Part shown: positions 29,974-37,608 of the stretch, piece after piece
How positions within the stretch are numbered: position 1 is the stretch's first letter
Layout of the letters: each line of letters opens with the position of its first letter
Source of the DNA: an uncultured Rikenellaceae bacterium
GTDB lineage: Bacteria; Bacteroidota; Bacteroidia; Bacteroidales; Rikenellaceae
Direction of reading: 5' to 3'
Assembly (NCBI GenBank): GCA_947054185.1
Contig: CAMRVW010000003.1
Location: 1 to 37,608 of the forward strand
Length of the DNA: 37,608 bases
The notes under the pieces: model-generated
The model's database searches: none
Seen by the model: the letters and a program-made list of their open reading frames with translations, nothing else
What the model was told of the DNA's origin: nothing
Made by a program: the position numbers and the translations under genes

Positions 29974-30004
29974 CAAAGATACGAAATATTTGCCAATGTG
30001 CAAG
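29974..30004 (-). promoter_or_regulatory. Promoter of tRNA-Pro
   Basis: On the minus strand CTTG (30001-30004), 19 nt, TATCTTTG (29974-29981), placing the start of transcription a few nt before the tRNA. Confidence 0.6.
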
Positions 30005-30035
30005 CGATATTTTGTTGTAAATAGTCAAAAAAATC

Positions 30036-32318
30036 TCATTTTGCCGGTGTTTTGTCGTCGAACAGGGCCGACTTGAGCTTTTGATACATGAACGACAACA
30101 ATAGCAGCACCGCCCCCGACAACACGAACACAACGACCTTGCCGGCGGTGTTCATGAGCCATATATCGTGCACCGCCAGTTTGCCCAAGACAATGGCGAA
30201 CACCGCAAGGCTAACCATGCGCAAGGTCTTGGAGTGCCTTCTCATGCCTATCCACATGAGTGCAGTGCCCGATATCACTAACGACACGGAGAGCGCCGCG
30301 CTTGTCTCGTCGGCAATCAAGAGCTGGTTTACCGATATGAGTGATGCGATGATTGTGAGAGAGACGAACATTGCCGATGCCGTTACGATGAAAAAAACGG
30401 TCGGTTGTTTTTCAAGTCGTATCGTAAGATAGAGGAGTGCCGTCGCCGCCATCACCGCCAGCCACTGTAACATGTTGCCTGCAAGATATGTCATGGGCGG
30501 ATAGTGGCGCAGTGCCGACACCACGCACAGTGTTGCGATGGCCGTTGCCGATGCTGTGAGCGAGAGACGTGGGCCTATCTTATTGCGGTAATGCCACAGA
30601 AACAGCCCTAAAACCGCCGATATGACCACCGAAGAGAGCATTTGTCGTGCAATGGGGTGGGATAGTGTCGTGCACAACTCCCACACGGGCACTATGCAGG
30701 CCAGTATCAGCGTAAGGATGGTGGCCGACGTCGGGATGATGTTGCCGAAACAGGCGTTCCTTCGCATGAAACAGGCGAAAAGAAGAGTGCAGACCGTGAG
30801 TATCACACCCGTGACGAAGAGCGGGTTGACCAGTGGCGTCTGACCGTAACGACAGGCGAACGAGGTGCCTGCTGTTATGAGGTCGAAGAGATATGATATG
30901 AGGGCCACGGGTATCAGTGCGGTTGCGAATAGTCCGTATATGCGGCTGTCGAATTTCGAGCAGAGCCATGCCAGTACTGCCGCCTCGACGGCCCAGAAAG
31001 AGGTTGTCAGGTGACCTGACATGCCGGCGGGGATGGTGAGCGTTACGAACAATACGGCCATGGATGCCGATAACTGTCTGATGATGCGGGTGTTGCTATC
31101 GCGACACCAATACGGTATCGCAAAGTGGAGAGCGGCGTTGACCAAGGCGACGACAAGGGTGCAGAGCCCCTGTATGTTGCCGCTGATGTCATAGTGAGCG
31201 GCTGTTGTATGCAGGAAGGTGAGGCCGAAAGCCGCGAAGATGAAGTTATTGCATACGAACGTGACAGTAAGCAGCTTGGATATGCGCGAGCGTTCGTTTG
31301 AGCGGAGTGCTGCAAAGGCCGAGAGTGTGAATAAGAGAAAGAAGCCGAGCGCGAACAGTGTAAGGTGCACCGACAAAGAGGCGTGGTCGGGGCAATCAAT
31401 GACATCGCAGTCAAGGGTGTATATCAGCATGGTGAGCCATGTGCCGGCAAAGCAGATGATGGCAAGCTCGCCCCAACGGCGTCGTAAAACCAGTGTCAGC
31501 ATTCCGGCATCGAGTATCGCCAGATAGGTGAACAGTCCCACATAGTTGTCGTTGCCGGTGCTTATGATGAAGGGTGAGATGAGTCCGCCCGCCAAGGCTG
31601 TCACGGCCAATTCGCGACGTCCTTGCAGATGTGCCGACAGTGCCATCAGGGCCGTGAACGAGGTGAGCGATATGAAAGCCGCTCTTTGCGAGAACAGCCC
31701 GTAATAGTGGAATGCCACGGCCACGGTGACATAGAAGATGGCGAAACCGCCACCTGCCAGCAGCGACCCGAACGCCCTGTAACGCATGCGTAACAAGAAC
31801 GACAGGCCAAGCAATAGCGTTCCGGACAGGAATCCTGTCACGGTACGGGCAACCTCGCCGAACCATTCGCGTTCGAGGGCGTAATATTTCACGAACAGAC
31901 CCACGCCTATCACCAGTATCAGCACACCTATCTTCCCCAGCAGGTTTTCGCCTATGAAACGTTCGTAATTGATGTGGCGTTTTTGGGGTGTCGGCGTGGT
32001 GGCGGGTGTGTGCATGTGTGGGCTGTGATAGATCTGCGGGGAGAGGGAGGGGTTGAACTGTATGGCAACCGGGGGCGGTGTGGGAGTGGCCTCCTCTTTT
32101 GTCTCTTCGGCAGCAGCTTCTTTTATATCGGCCTCTTCTGTGCGCATCTGACGCATGCTTCTTTCGAGGGAGGCTCTCAACTCGTGGTTGGCACGTGACA
32201 GGTTGTCTATCTTTATGTTGATGACAGTTAATGATTTGATCAATCCGGACAGTTTGACTGCGATAGTGACAAAACAGACCACCGTCGCGGTGAATAACAG
32301 CGAAACGAACCACTCCAT
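30036..32318 (-). CDS. DUF2339 multi-pass membrane protein
   Basis: A 760-residue protein. An N-terminal membrane anchor (about 5-28) is followed by a coiled-coil-like charged segment (about 30-80) and a proline-rich linker. The DUF2339 domain then begins at about residue 116 with [30 protein letters not shown], with more than fifteen further hydrophobic segments. Members of this family are widespread in Bacteroidetes and Proteobacteria; their function is unknown and an envelope role is assumed. The start at 32318 gives a normal N-terminal anchor. Its upstream region is the repeat island 32319-33288. A weak -7-like TATCTTGC lies at 32346-32353 on the minus strand. Confidence 0.85.
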   Translation of the reverse strand: MEWFVSLLFTATVVCFVTIAVKLSGLIKSLTVINIKIDNLSRANHELRASLERSMRQMRTEEADIKEAAAEETKEEATPTPPPVAIQFNPSLSPQIYHSPHMHTPATTPTPQKRHINYERFIGENLLGKIGVLILVIGVGLFVKYYALEREWFGEVARTVTGFLSGTLLLGLSFLLRMRYRAFGSLLAGGGFAIFYVTVAVAFHYYGLFSQRAAFISLTSFTALMALSAHLQGRRELAVTALAGGLISPFIISTGNDNYVGLFTYLAILDAGMLTLVLRRRWGELAIICFAGTWLTMLIYTLDCDVIDCPDHASLSVHLTLFALGFFLLFTLSAFAALRSNERSRISKLLTVTFVCNNFIFAAFGLTFLHTTAAHYDISGNIQGLCTLVVALVNAALHFAIPYWCRDSNTRIIRQLSASMAVLFVTLTIPAGMSGHLTTSFWAVEAAVLAWLCSKFDSRIYGLFATALIPVALISYLFDLITAGTSFACRYGQTPLVNPLFVTGVILTVCTLLFACFMRRNACFGNIIPTSATILTLILACIVPVWELCTTLSHPIARQMLSSVVISAVLGLFLWHYRNKIGPRLSLTASATAIATLCVVSALRHYPPMTYLAGNMLQWLAVMAATALLYLTIRLEKQPTVFFIVTASAMFVSLTIIASLISVNQLLIADETSAALSVSLVISGTALMWIGMRRHSKTLRMVSLAVFAIVLGKLAVHDIWLMNTAGKVVVFVLSGAVLLLLSFMYQKLKSALFDDKTPAK

Positions 32319-32379
32319 AATCCTATGCTTTTATCGTTACACAGTGCAAGATAGTAATTTTATCGTTAAGTTGTCCTTT

Positions 32380-32940
32380 TTATTGAAGGCGGGGGATGTG
32401 TGGCACTTCACGTTCAGGGGGCGTCAGGTCTTTGCGATGTCGCTGGCTCGGGTCGCACCTCGCGGTGGGCAGTAAATTTCCCGCGGAGGTCCGTAACCCG
32501 CAGTGATATATAGTGCAGTGACTTGGGGAGGGTGGTGAAGCACACCGCAGAGTAATATATATCGCAGTGACTCTGTCACACTCACGCCACCCTTGGCTCC
32601 CTGCCTTGCTCTCCGCAAGCCCCGGCCCGTTCTTCGTCACGTCCAAGTCTCGTTACCCACGTCCTTGACCCCGCATCCGCGGTCTGGTGTGATGAAACTG
32701 CCCGCTCTTCCTTATATCAGGCATAACGAAGTGACGCCGTAAGCCTGTTCCTTGTTCCTGGCTGAGACACGACAGCCCGAGCGGTCCGGAGCCTCGGCCA
32801 ACGGAGGGGCGCACATCGCAGAGTAATATATAGGTCGGAGACATAAGCAAAACCGTTAAGCCCATTCCCCCCGCTGGACCTCCGCAAGCCCCGGCCCGCT
32901 CTCCGTGATGCAAGAATCACGTTTCACCCGCAATCCGACA
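32380..32940 (-). repeat. Inverted array of GC-rich dispersed units
   Basis: On the minus strand at least three units start with a sequence like TCACTGCnnTATATATnACT followed by TGCGG and a GC-rich segment (plus-strand positions about 32495-32525, 32540-32580, 32800-32850). The segment at 32700-32815 is related, in reverse orientation, to 1-140 and 11013-11110 (CCTCCGTTGGC, GCTCGGG, CTTCGTTATGCC). No gene in either strand. It lies upstream of the DUF2339 gene, so promoters there must be close to 32350. Confidence 0.65.
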
Positions 32941-33107
32941 AACCGCCCATCTGCCTTACAACCGAACGCTCACGCCTTTGCGCTCTCTGTCATGCGATGG
33001 GTTGCCGCACTGTCTCGTTTGTGTCTGTTGCAATGTCACGCACTCTTGCCGCAAGCGGTCATGCCCATGTTTGAATGTCATTTTGGCATCACCTTCCGGG
33101 GCCAAAA

Positions 33108-33164
33108 ACGGATAACCCATAAATGTGTAAGACTTTTGTCGAAACACATTTATGGGTTATCCGT
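33108..33164 (-). terminator. Perfect 21-bp inverted repeat, variant outer arm (copy C)
   Basis: Arms 33108-33128 and 33144-33164 pair perfectly. The loop is AA-GAC-TTTT-GTC-GAA, keeping the inner GAC/GTC pairs but not the tetraloop of A and B. On the minus strand a TTTT run follows. It is about 125 nt beyond the pckA stop. Confidence 0.6.
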
Positions 33165-33198
33165 AATTATCCTTAGTTTGTCCTCAATATCTCAGAAA

Positions 33199-33213
33199 GG
33201 GGTTCGTAACCCC
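33199..33213 (-). terminator. ACG-loop hairpin (copy C)
   Basis: GGGGTT-ACG-AACCCC followed by TTTCTGA on the minus strand, about 75 nt past the pckA stop. Paired C-G to T-A change relative to copies A and B. Confidence 0.55.
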
Positions 33214-33288
33214 TCCCTCGGGAGGGCCGCCGCAGGCAGTTCCCACAAACCTTAAACGGCAGTTTCTGCAATATTAAGAGGCGGTTGA

Positions 33289-34896
33289 TTAGAGCTTGGG
33301 CCCTGCCGCAACGAGTTTTTTGCCCTCTTCGTTGGTGGTGTACTTCTCGAAGTTTTTGATGAATCGGCCTGCGAGATCTTTAGCCTTGGCATCCCACTGT
33401 GAGGCGTCGGCGTAAGTGTCTCTGGGGTCGAGGATGGCGGGGTCGACACCGGGCAACGATGTGGGCACCGTGAAGTTGAAATAGGGTATGCTCTTGGTGG
33501 CAGCCTTGTCTATCGAACCGTCGAGTATGGCGTCGATTATGCCGCGGGTGTCTTTGATGGAAATACGCTTGCCGGTACCGTTCCAGCCGGTGTTGACAAG
33601 GTAAGCCTTGGCGCCCGATTTCTGCATCTTCTTAACGAGCTCTTCTGCATACTTGGTGGGGTGCAGCGAGAGGAACGCCGCGCCGAAGCAAGCCGAGAAT
33701 GTGGGTGTGGGCTCGGTGATGCCGCGCTCGGTACCTGCCAGTTTGGCGGTGAAGCCAGAGAGGAAGTAATATTTGGTCTGCTCGGGATCGAGTATAGAAA
33801 CCGGAGGAAGCACACCGAAAGCGTCTGCCGACAGGAAGATGACCTGTTTTGCGGCGGGAGCCTTGGAGATGGGCTTGACGATGTTGTCGATGTGATAGAT
33901 GGGGTAAGAGACGCGGGTGTTCTCGGTGACGCTCTTGTCGGCGAAGTCTATCTTGCCGGCAGCATCCACGGTGACGTTCTCCAAGAGGGCGTCGCGGCGG
34001 ATGGCCTTATAGATATCGGGCTCGGCCTCTGCGCTGAGGTTGATGACCTTGGCATAGCATCCGCCCTCGAAGTTGAAGACGCCCTCATCGTCCCAGCCGT
34101 GCTCGTCGTCGCCTATGAGCATGCGTTTGGGGTCGGTTGAGAGGGTGGTCTTGCCGGTGCCTGACAGACCGAAGAAGATGGCAGTGCTTTCGCCCTTGGT
34201 GTCGGTGTTGGCAGAGCAGTGCATAGAGGCGATGCCTTTGAGGGGCAACAGATAGTTCATGTATGAGAACATGCCTTTCTTCATCTCGCCGCCATACCAT
34301 GTGTTGATGATGACCTGTATCTTCTCTGTGAGGTTGAACACAACGGCTGTCTCTGAGTTGAGACCGAGCTCTTTATAGTTCTCGACCTTGGCTTTAGAGG
34401 CGTTCATCACCACGAAGTCGGGCTCGCCGTAACCTGCCAGCTCTTCGGCCGTGGGACGTATGAACATGTTGGTGACGAAGTGAGCCTGCCATGCCACCTC
34501 CATGATGAAACGCACCTTTATGCGGGTGTTCTGGTTGGCACCGCAGAAGGTGTCGACAACATAGAGCTTTTTGCCTGAGAGCTCTTTCTGTGCAATCTCC
34601 TTAACCGCGTTCCAGCATTTGGCGTCGACGGGTTTGTTGTCGTTTTTGTATGACTCTGATGTCCACCATACGGTGTCTTTGGTGGTGTCGTCGAGAACGA
34701 AGAATTTATCTTTGGGCGAGCGACCGGTGTAAACGCCTGTCATGACGTTGACGGCGCCCAGCTCGGTGAGCTGACCCTTCTCGAAACCCTCTAAAGAGCT
34801 GTCGGTCTCTGCCTTGAAAAGCTCGTCGTAAGAGGGGTTGTGAATAATCTCTTTGACACCGGTAATGCCGTATTTGCTCAAATCGATTGTTGCCAT
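33289..34896 (-). CDS. pckA: Phosphoenolpyruvate carboxykinase (ATP)
   Basis: A 535-residue ATP-dependent PEPCK, interconverting oxaloacetate and PEP. In fermentative Bacteroidales it usually runs in the PEP carboxylation direction towards succinate and propionate. Motifs: TGRSPKDKF (57-65), P-loop [11 protein letters not shown] with Lys249, the metal-binding [22 protein letters not shown], and [17 protein letters not shown]. The frame is open to 35058, but ATG 34896 ([10 protein letters not shown]) begins the conserved N-terminus and the extra codons would cover the repeat-borne promoters. The gene is preceded by a leader of 110 nt or more with tandem promoters. Its 3' end abuts cassette C. 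Confidence 0.96.
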   Translation of the reverse strand: MATIDLSKYGITGVKEIIHNPSYDELFKAETDSSLEGFEKGQLTELGAVNVMTGVYTGRSPKDKFFVLDDTTKDTVWWTSESYKNDNKPVDAKCWNAVKEIAQKELSGKKLYVVDTFCGANQNTRIKVRFIMEVAWQAHFVTNMFIRPTAEELAGYGEPDFVVMNASKAKVENYKELGLNSETAVVFNLTEKIQVIINTWYGGEMKKGMFSYMNYLLPLKGIASMHCSANTDTKGESTAIFFGLSGTGKTTLSTDPKRMLIGDDEHGWDDEGVFNFEGGCYAKVINLSAEAEPDIYKAIRRDALLENVTVDAAGKIDFADKSVTENTRVSYPIYHIDNIVKPISKAPAAKQVIFLSADAFGVLPPVSILDPEQTKYYFLSGFTAKLAGTERGITEPTPTFSACFGAAFLSLHPTKYAEELVKKMQKSGAKAYLVNTGWNGTGKRISIKDTRGIIDAILDGSIDKAATKSIPYFNFTVPTSLPGVDPAILDPRDTYADASQWDAKAKDLAGRFIKNFEKYTTNEEGKKLVAAGPKL

Positions 34897-35015
34897 AAAT
34901 TTTGGTTTTAAAATTATGTTTGTAATACTTTGTTTGCCTTGTCTTAAAACGATCGCACTGTAACTTAAATTGTTGCGATATACGGAGGCGGAATGGGCCC
35001 CTATTCCTCCGATTA

Positions 35016-35047
35016 CAAAGATACGAATAAGCGAGGGTAAAAGCAAG
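35016..35047 (-). promoter_or_regulatory. pckA promoter, proximal repeat unit
   Basis: On the minus strand CTTG (35044-35047), 20 nt, TATCTTTG (35016-35023). The CTTG is part of the inverted repeat GCAAGT-TC-ACTTGC. It would give a leader of about 112 nt. Confidence 0.6.
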
Positions 35048-35180
35048 TTCACTTGCATTTTGCCGAGCGGGAGTATCTAAGACCGACAGGTCAAAGATAC
35101 GATTAAGCCGGGAGGCAAGCAAATTTTATTTGTTTGTCCGAGGCGAAGTATCTAAGACCGACAGGTCAAAGATACGAAAA
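35021..35180 (-). repeat. Promoter-bearing tandem repeat (about 75-nt unit) upstream of pckA
   Basis: Contains two hairpin-capable segments with the identical core GTATCTAAGACCGACAGG (35073-35100 and 35148-35175, period 75), in which GTATC pairs with GATAC and GACC with GGTC. Between and before them lie GC-rich CCGAGCG and GCAAGT-type palindromic segments. Each unit contains TATCTTTG on the minus strand. A related array, in the opposite orientation, lies at 37505-37608. Confidence 0.75.
35092..35123 (-). promoter_or_regulatory. pckA promoter, middle repeat unit
   Basis: On the minus strand TTTG (35120-35123), 20 nt, TATCTTTG (35092-35099): full consensus. A third -7 box without a good -33 lies at 35167-35174. 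Confidence 0.65.
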
Positions 35181-35284
35181 TTTTATTTATTGTTAATAAA
35201 ATCACACTTATTTTTGTTTCCAAATGGCGTTGTTTGTGTTTATGTGTGTAATATTCAGGATGTTGCTGTCATGTGTGCGCCTGC

Positions 35285-35321
35285 AAAAACAAAGCCGCAT
35301 CCGGGCATGTGCGGGTGCGGC
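35285..35321 (-). terminator. Terminator after plsY
   Basis: On the minus strand GCCGCA (35316-35321) pairs with TGCGGC (35294-35299), with an inner CCG/CGG pairing, followed by TTTGTTTTT. About 25 nt after the plsY stop. Confidence 0.75.
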
Positions 35322-35343
35322 ATGATATGTATCGGGTGTGCGG

Positions 35344-35982
35344 TTATTCTTTGTTTTTCTTTTTAACGAGGTATATTTTCGATTCCGTGCCCGAGAGGAG
35401 GCGTTTGATGTTTCGCCTGTGGGTGAAAATGAGCATTATGGCCACGACAATGCCGAAGATGACCATTTTAGAGTCGGCATGCCACAAGACAAGCATCACG
35501 GGGAATGATATGCCGCCCAATATGGAGCCGAGCGACACGTAATGGCTCACCGCCAGCACCACCATGAACACCCCGAAAGCCAAAAGCGTGGGCACCGTTG
35601 CCAGAGCCACCATTGTGCCGGCTATCGTGGCGACGCCCTTGCCCCCTTTGAAGCCGGCGAAGATGGGGAATATGTGTCCCATGACGGCCGCCACGGTGAG
35701 AGCCATTCGCAGTACGAACAACTCGGTGCTTCCCTCGGCATAGCCGTTGAAGTCTGTTGCGATGAGCGACAGTTTGACGGCTGCAAACCCTTTGAGGAAG
35801 TCTATTGCAAACACCGGAAGCGCCGCCTTTCGCCCCAACACGCGCAATGTGTTGGTGGCTCCTGCATTATGGCTGCCGTGTTCGCGCACGTCGATGCCGT
35901 AAAAACGTTTGCCTATCCATACCGAGCTGGGTATCGAACCCAAAAGGTAACCTGTTATTACCAATATTATGTTCAGAGCCAT
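35344..35982 (-). CDS. plsY: Glycerol-3-phosphate acyltransferase (acyl-phosphate dependent)
   Basis: A 212-residue inner-membrane enzyme that acylates glycerol-3-phosphate from acyl-phosphate, the first step of phospholipid synthesis. Motifs: GSIPSSVWIGKRFYGIDVREHGSHNAGATNTLRVLG (motif 1, with conserved Ser/Arg/His-Asn), and GFKGGKGVAT (motif 2). About five to six membrane segments; normal length. The C-terminus is basic (KKKNKE). It has its own consensus promoter and a terminator, so it is a single-gene unit. Confidence 0.94.
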   Translation of the reverse strand: MALNIILVITGYLLGSIPSSVWIGKRFYGIDVREHGSHNAGATNTLRVLGRKAALPVFAIDFLKGFAAVKLSLIATDFNGYAEGSTELFVLRMALTVAAVMGHIFPIFAGFKGGKGVATIAGTMVALATVPTLLAFGVFMVVLAVSHYVSLGSILGGISFPVMLVLWHADSKMVIFGIVVAIMLIFTHRRNIKRLLSGTESKIYLVKKKNKE

Positions 35983-35997
35983 TTGTAATCTTTTCTA

Positions 35998-36028
35998 CAA
36001 AGATATTAACGTTTAAGTTCAAATCAAA
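35998..36028 (-). promoter_or_regulatory. Promoter of plsY
   Basis: On the minus strand TTTG (36025-36028), 19 nt, TATCTTTG (35998-36005): full consensus. The leader would be only about 10 nt. Confidence 0.7.
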
Positions 36029-36111
36029 ATCTGCCCCGCTTCATGTGAGCCATGCCGGGGTGGCGTGTCGCTCTCAAAAGGGCTGTACTGCGGTGTTTGA
36101 AGAGGTGATGT

Positions 36112-37311
36112 CTATGCCGACAGCGCCTCTTTCCCGGCCTCTCTGCCGTAAATTTTAAGCGACATCCGTTTTACGATCACCACGAAGAAGCCCGTGAGTA
36201 TGAGATTGAAAACGATTGTCAGCAACGATATGATGAGCAACGGTCCGCCCAGGCCGTAACCTATGGCTATGAATATTATGCCGGCACCCACCTCTCCTCG
36301 CGTGAACATGCCTATGGAGAGGGCCAGTCGCTCGAGCAACGGACGGTCGCGATAGAAGAATACCGGTATCAGCTTGCCTATGTTGGAGAGGGCCGTGACC
36401 ACCACCACGTGCAGGGCTATGGTGCCCCAGCTCATGTGCGGGATGGCTGCCGTCACCTTGTCTGATATGACAGGCTCTATATCCATGCCCACGAAAAGAG
36501 GTGTGCTAAGCCCCACCAGCAGCATGAACAGATATGATATGCCGCCCGATATTTTGTGCTCCAACCCGGTCTCGGTGTGATGCGAGGTGTGCATTATCAT
36601 GCCTAACACGAAGGCAGGCAGAAGCACCTCTATGTGTATGGCGCTGTCGACGCCGAACCTGTGTTTGGTGAATATGTAAAGGCCCTGGCAGAACGCCACC
36701 AGTGCGACGGAATATATCAGCAGCGCCCACCAGTTTTGGTTGAAACGGTGTCTTTTGAGTCGTTTCCATCCCAGAAACAGCAGCGATATCACCACCACCA
36801 ATATGACGAGCAGTTGCCACTTGAGGCCTATCATCATGATCTGCAACGGTATCATGAGCAATATGGTGTCGAGGTCGTCGAAGATGGCCAGCACCTGCGT
36901 CTTTTTGTATATCCATTTACCCGCAAGGCCGGCGCCGGCGAGCATGGTGAAGAGGATGCCCGCCGAGGTGGGGGCTGCAAAACGGCTCAGAAGCAGGTTT
37001 TCTTTCCAGGCGTTCCAGTCGGCGAACGATCCCTCGGGCATCAGCCACATATAGTAAACGGCAATGAGAAGCCAGGGAGCCGCCGCCGTGGCCATGGCAA
37101 TGAAATAATCGGCCGTGTAACTGCGCCAGCGGCTCTTGTCTAACTCGAACTCGCGACCCACTCCTATCATTATATAGGCAAGGCACACGAACAAAAGGGT
37201 GTCGGTGACATGCTTGAAACCGGCGTAATGAGAGCCTAACTCTGTCGGTATGATTTGAGAAAATACCAGACCGACAATAAGGAAAATTGAAAACAGTACT
37301 ATTTTTTTCAC
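36112..37311 (-). CDS. Cation:proton antiporter (CPA2-like Na+/H+ exchanger)
   Basis: A 399-residue membrane protein with about 12-13 hydrophobic segments. The central AIFDDLDTILLMIPLQ contains the paired Asp residues typical of the ion-binding site of the CPA2 / NhaA-like fold. The C-terminal IGMFTRGEVGAGIIFIAIGYGLGGP matches the conserved 'RGEVG' helix of these antiporters. There is no C-terminal RCK/TrkA domain, so it is a short form. It probably exchanges Na+ or K+ for H+. Its own promoter lies immediately upstream and plsY follows after 129 nt with a separate promoter. Confidence 0.88.
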   Translation of the reverse strand: MKKIVLFSIFLIVGLVFSQIIPTELGSHYAGFKHVTDTLLFVCLAYIMIGVGREFELDKSRWRSYTADYFIAMATAAAPWLLIAVYYMWLMPEGSFADWNAWKENLLLSRFAAPTSAGILFTMLAGAGLAGKWIYKKTQVLAIFDDLDTILLMIPLQIMMIGLKWQLLVILVVVISLLFLGWKRLKRHRFNQNWWALLIYSVALVAFCQGLYIFTKHRFGVDSAIHIEVLLPAFVLGMIMHTSHHTETGLEHKISGGISYLFMLLVGLSTPLFVGMDIEPVISDKVTAAIPHMSWGTIALHVVVVTALSNIGKLIPVFFYRDRPLLERLALSIGMFTRGEVGAGIIFIAIGYGLGGPLLIISLLTIVFNLILTGFFVVIVKRMSLKIYGREAGKEALSA

Positions 37312-37331
37312 GCAAGAAAATTTATGTCCGG

Positions 37332-37362
37332 CAAAGATAGGGTTTTTCCCCTATCTATCAAT
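37332..37362 (-). promoter_or_regulatory. Promoter of the antiporter gene
   Basis: On the minus strand ATTG (37359-37362), 19 nt, TATCTTTG (37332-37339); leader about 14 nt. Confidence 0.6.
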
Positions 37363-37504
37363 ATCGACGGGCTAATTATGTGTAAATCTTTTCGTTGTAC
37401 GTTGCGGTTTTCAGTGGTTAAATGGGGGGGCGGAGCTTTGGGCTTTTCGGTATGCTGCGGGCACGGTGTGTCGCAAGAGAGATATTTATTATCTTTAGTC
37501 TGAT

Positions 37505-37608
37505 GGTCTAAGATACTTCCGCTCGGCAAAATGCAAGCACACTTGCTTTTGCGCTCGCTTATTCGTATCGTTGACCTGACGGTCTTAGATACTCTCGCTC
37601 GGCAAAAT
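37505..37608 (+). repeat. Promoter-bearing tandem repeat, cut by window edge
   Basis: Inverted relative to the array upstream of pckA: CTTAGATACT, CGCTCGGCAAAAT, the GCAAGC..ACTTGC arms and CTCGCTTATTCGTATC are shared in the same order. It contains CTTG (37542-37545), 20 nt, TATCGTTG (37566-37573), a near-consensus promoter firing to the right, out of the window. A second unit begins at about 37574 and is truncated by the edge. Confidence 0.7.

Larger units (their letters stand above)
32998..33288 (-). repeat. Palindromic cassette, copy C (variant stem)
   Basis: Same architecture as copies A and B but more diverged: block CATGCCCATGTTTG at about 33060, perfect 21-bp inverted repeat (33108-33128 / 33144-33164, loop 33129-33143), ACG hairpin (33199-33213), GC block, and one to two CGGCAGT-type units ending at the pckA stop. 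The outer seven bases of the stem differ from A and B (GATAACC instead of TCTGAGT in the left arm), and the right arm has changed to match. Confidence 0.8.

Noticed and set aside
30036-32318. A toxin or defence gene because of its position next to a repeat island
   Set aside because: The sequence clearly fits the DUF2339 membrane family; no defence motif is visible.
34897-35122. Open frames through the pckA upstream repeat
   Set aside because: They translate the promoter-bearing repeat; such repeats often give spurious small ORFs in Bacteroidales annotation.

Overview
The window looks like chromosomal DNA from an anaerobic Bacteroidales bacterium, probably a gut species of fairly high GC content. 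A Muribaculaceae-like genome is my guess, but rank below order cannot be read from the sequence. The evidence is: promoters of the Bacteroidetes type (TTTG, about 20 nt, TAnnTTTG; very often TATCTTTG); almost no Shine-Dalgarno sites; and families typical of the phylum (PCMD, lipocalin-like and PepSY-like lipoproteins, OMP_b-brl barrel, FISUMP domain, DUF2339, secreted DPP IV, membrane pyrophosphatase).

Left part (about 1.7-8.7 kb, minus strand): a compact operon cysQ - SLC13/TrkA-C permease - cysC - cysD - cysN - sulfotransferase. It imports an anion (probably sulfate), activates it to PAPS, transfers the sulfuryl group to an acceptor and removes the by-product PAP. No PAPS/APS reductase or sulfite reductase is present, so the cluster appears built for sulfation of a metabolite or glycan, not for cysteine synthesis. 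A PCMD-domain secreted protein lies behind it. lpxK (lipid A 4'-kinase) is divergent on its right.

10.2-12.0 kb is a non-coding, repeat-rich island with two convergent fragments of FISUMP-domain genes, GC-rich dispersed repeats and a palindromic cassette. 12-20 kb carries a secreted GH2 beta-galactosidase, two small lipoproteins, trigger factor, a DUF418 membrane protein and nadC. 20.6-29.4 kb carries a secreted DPP IV, a secreted S41 protease, then a run of porin-like barrel, small membrane protein, H+/Na+-pumping pyrophosphatase and an AbiEi-like winged-helix protein. 29.9-37.3 kb (minus strand) carries tRNA-Pro(CGG), a DUF2339 membrane protein, pckA, plsY and a cation:proton antiporter.

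The least ordinary signals are non-coding. (1) Three cassettes (about 218-607, 11671-12000, 32998-33288) each contain a perfect 21-bp inverted repeat around a 15-nt loop; in one copy the outer arm differs and both arms changed together. (2) A 15-nt hairpin with constant ACG loop and co-varying stem occurs five times, in the three cassettes and just after both FISUMP fragments, tying these elements together. (3) A roughly 75-bp tandem repeat carrying a complete promoter sits upstream of pckA and again at the right edge of the window. (4) A 52-bp promoter block is duplicated in front of the S41 protease and the porin operon.
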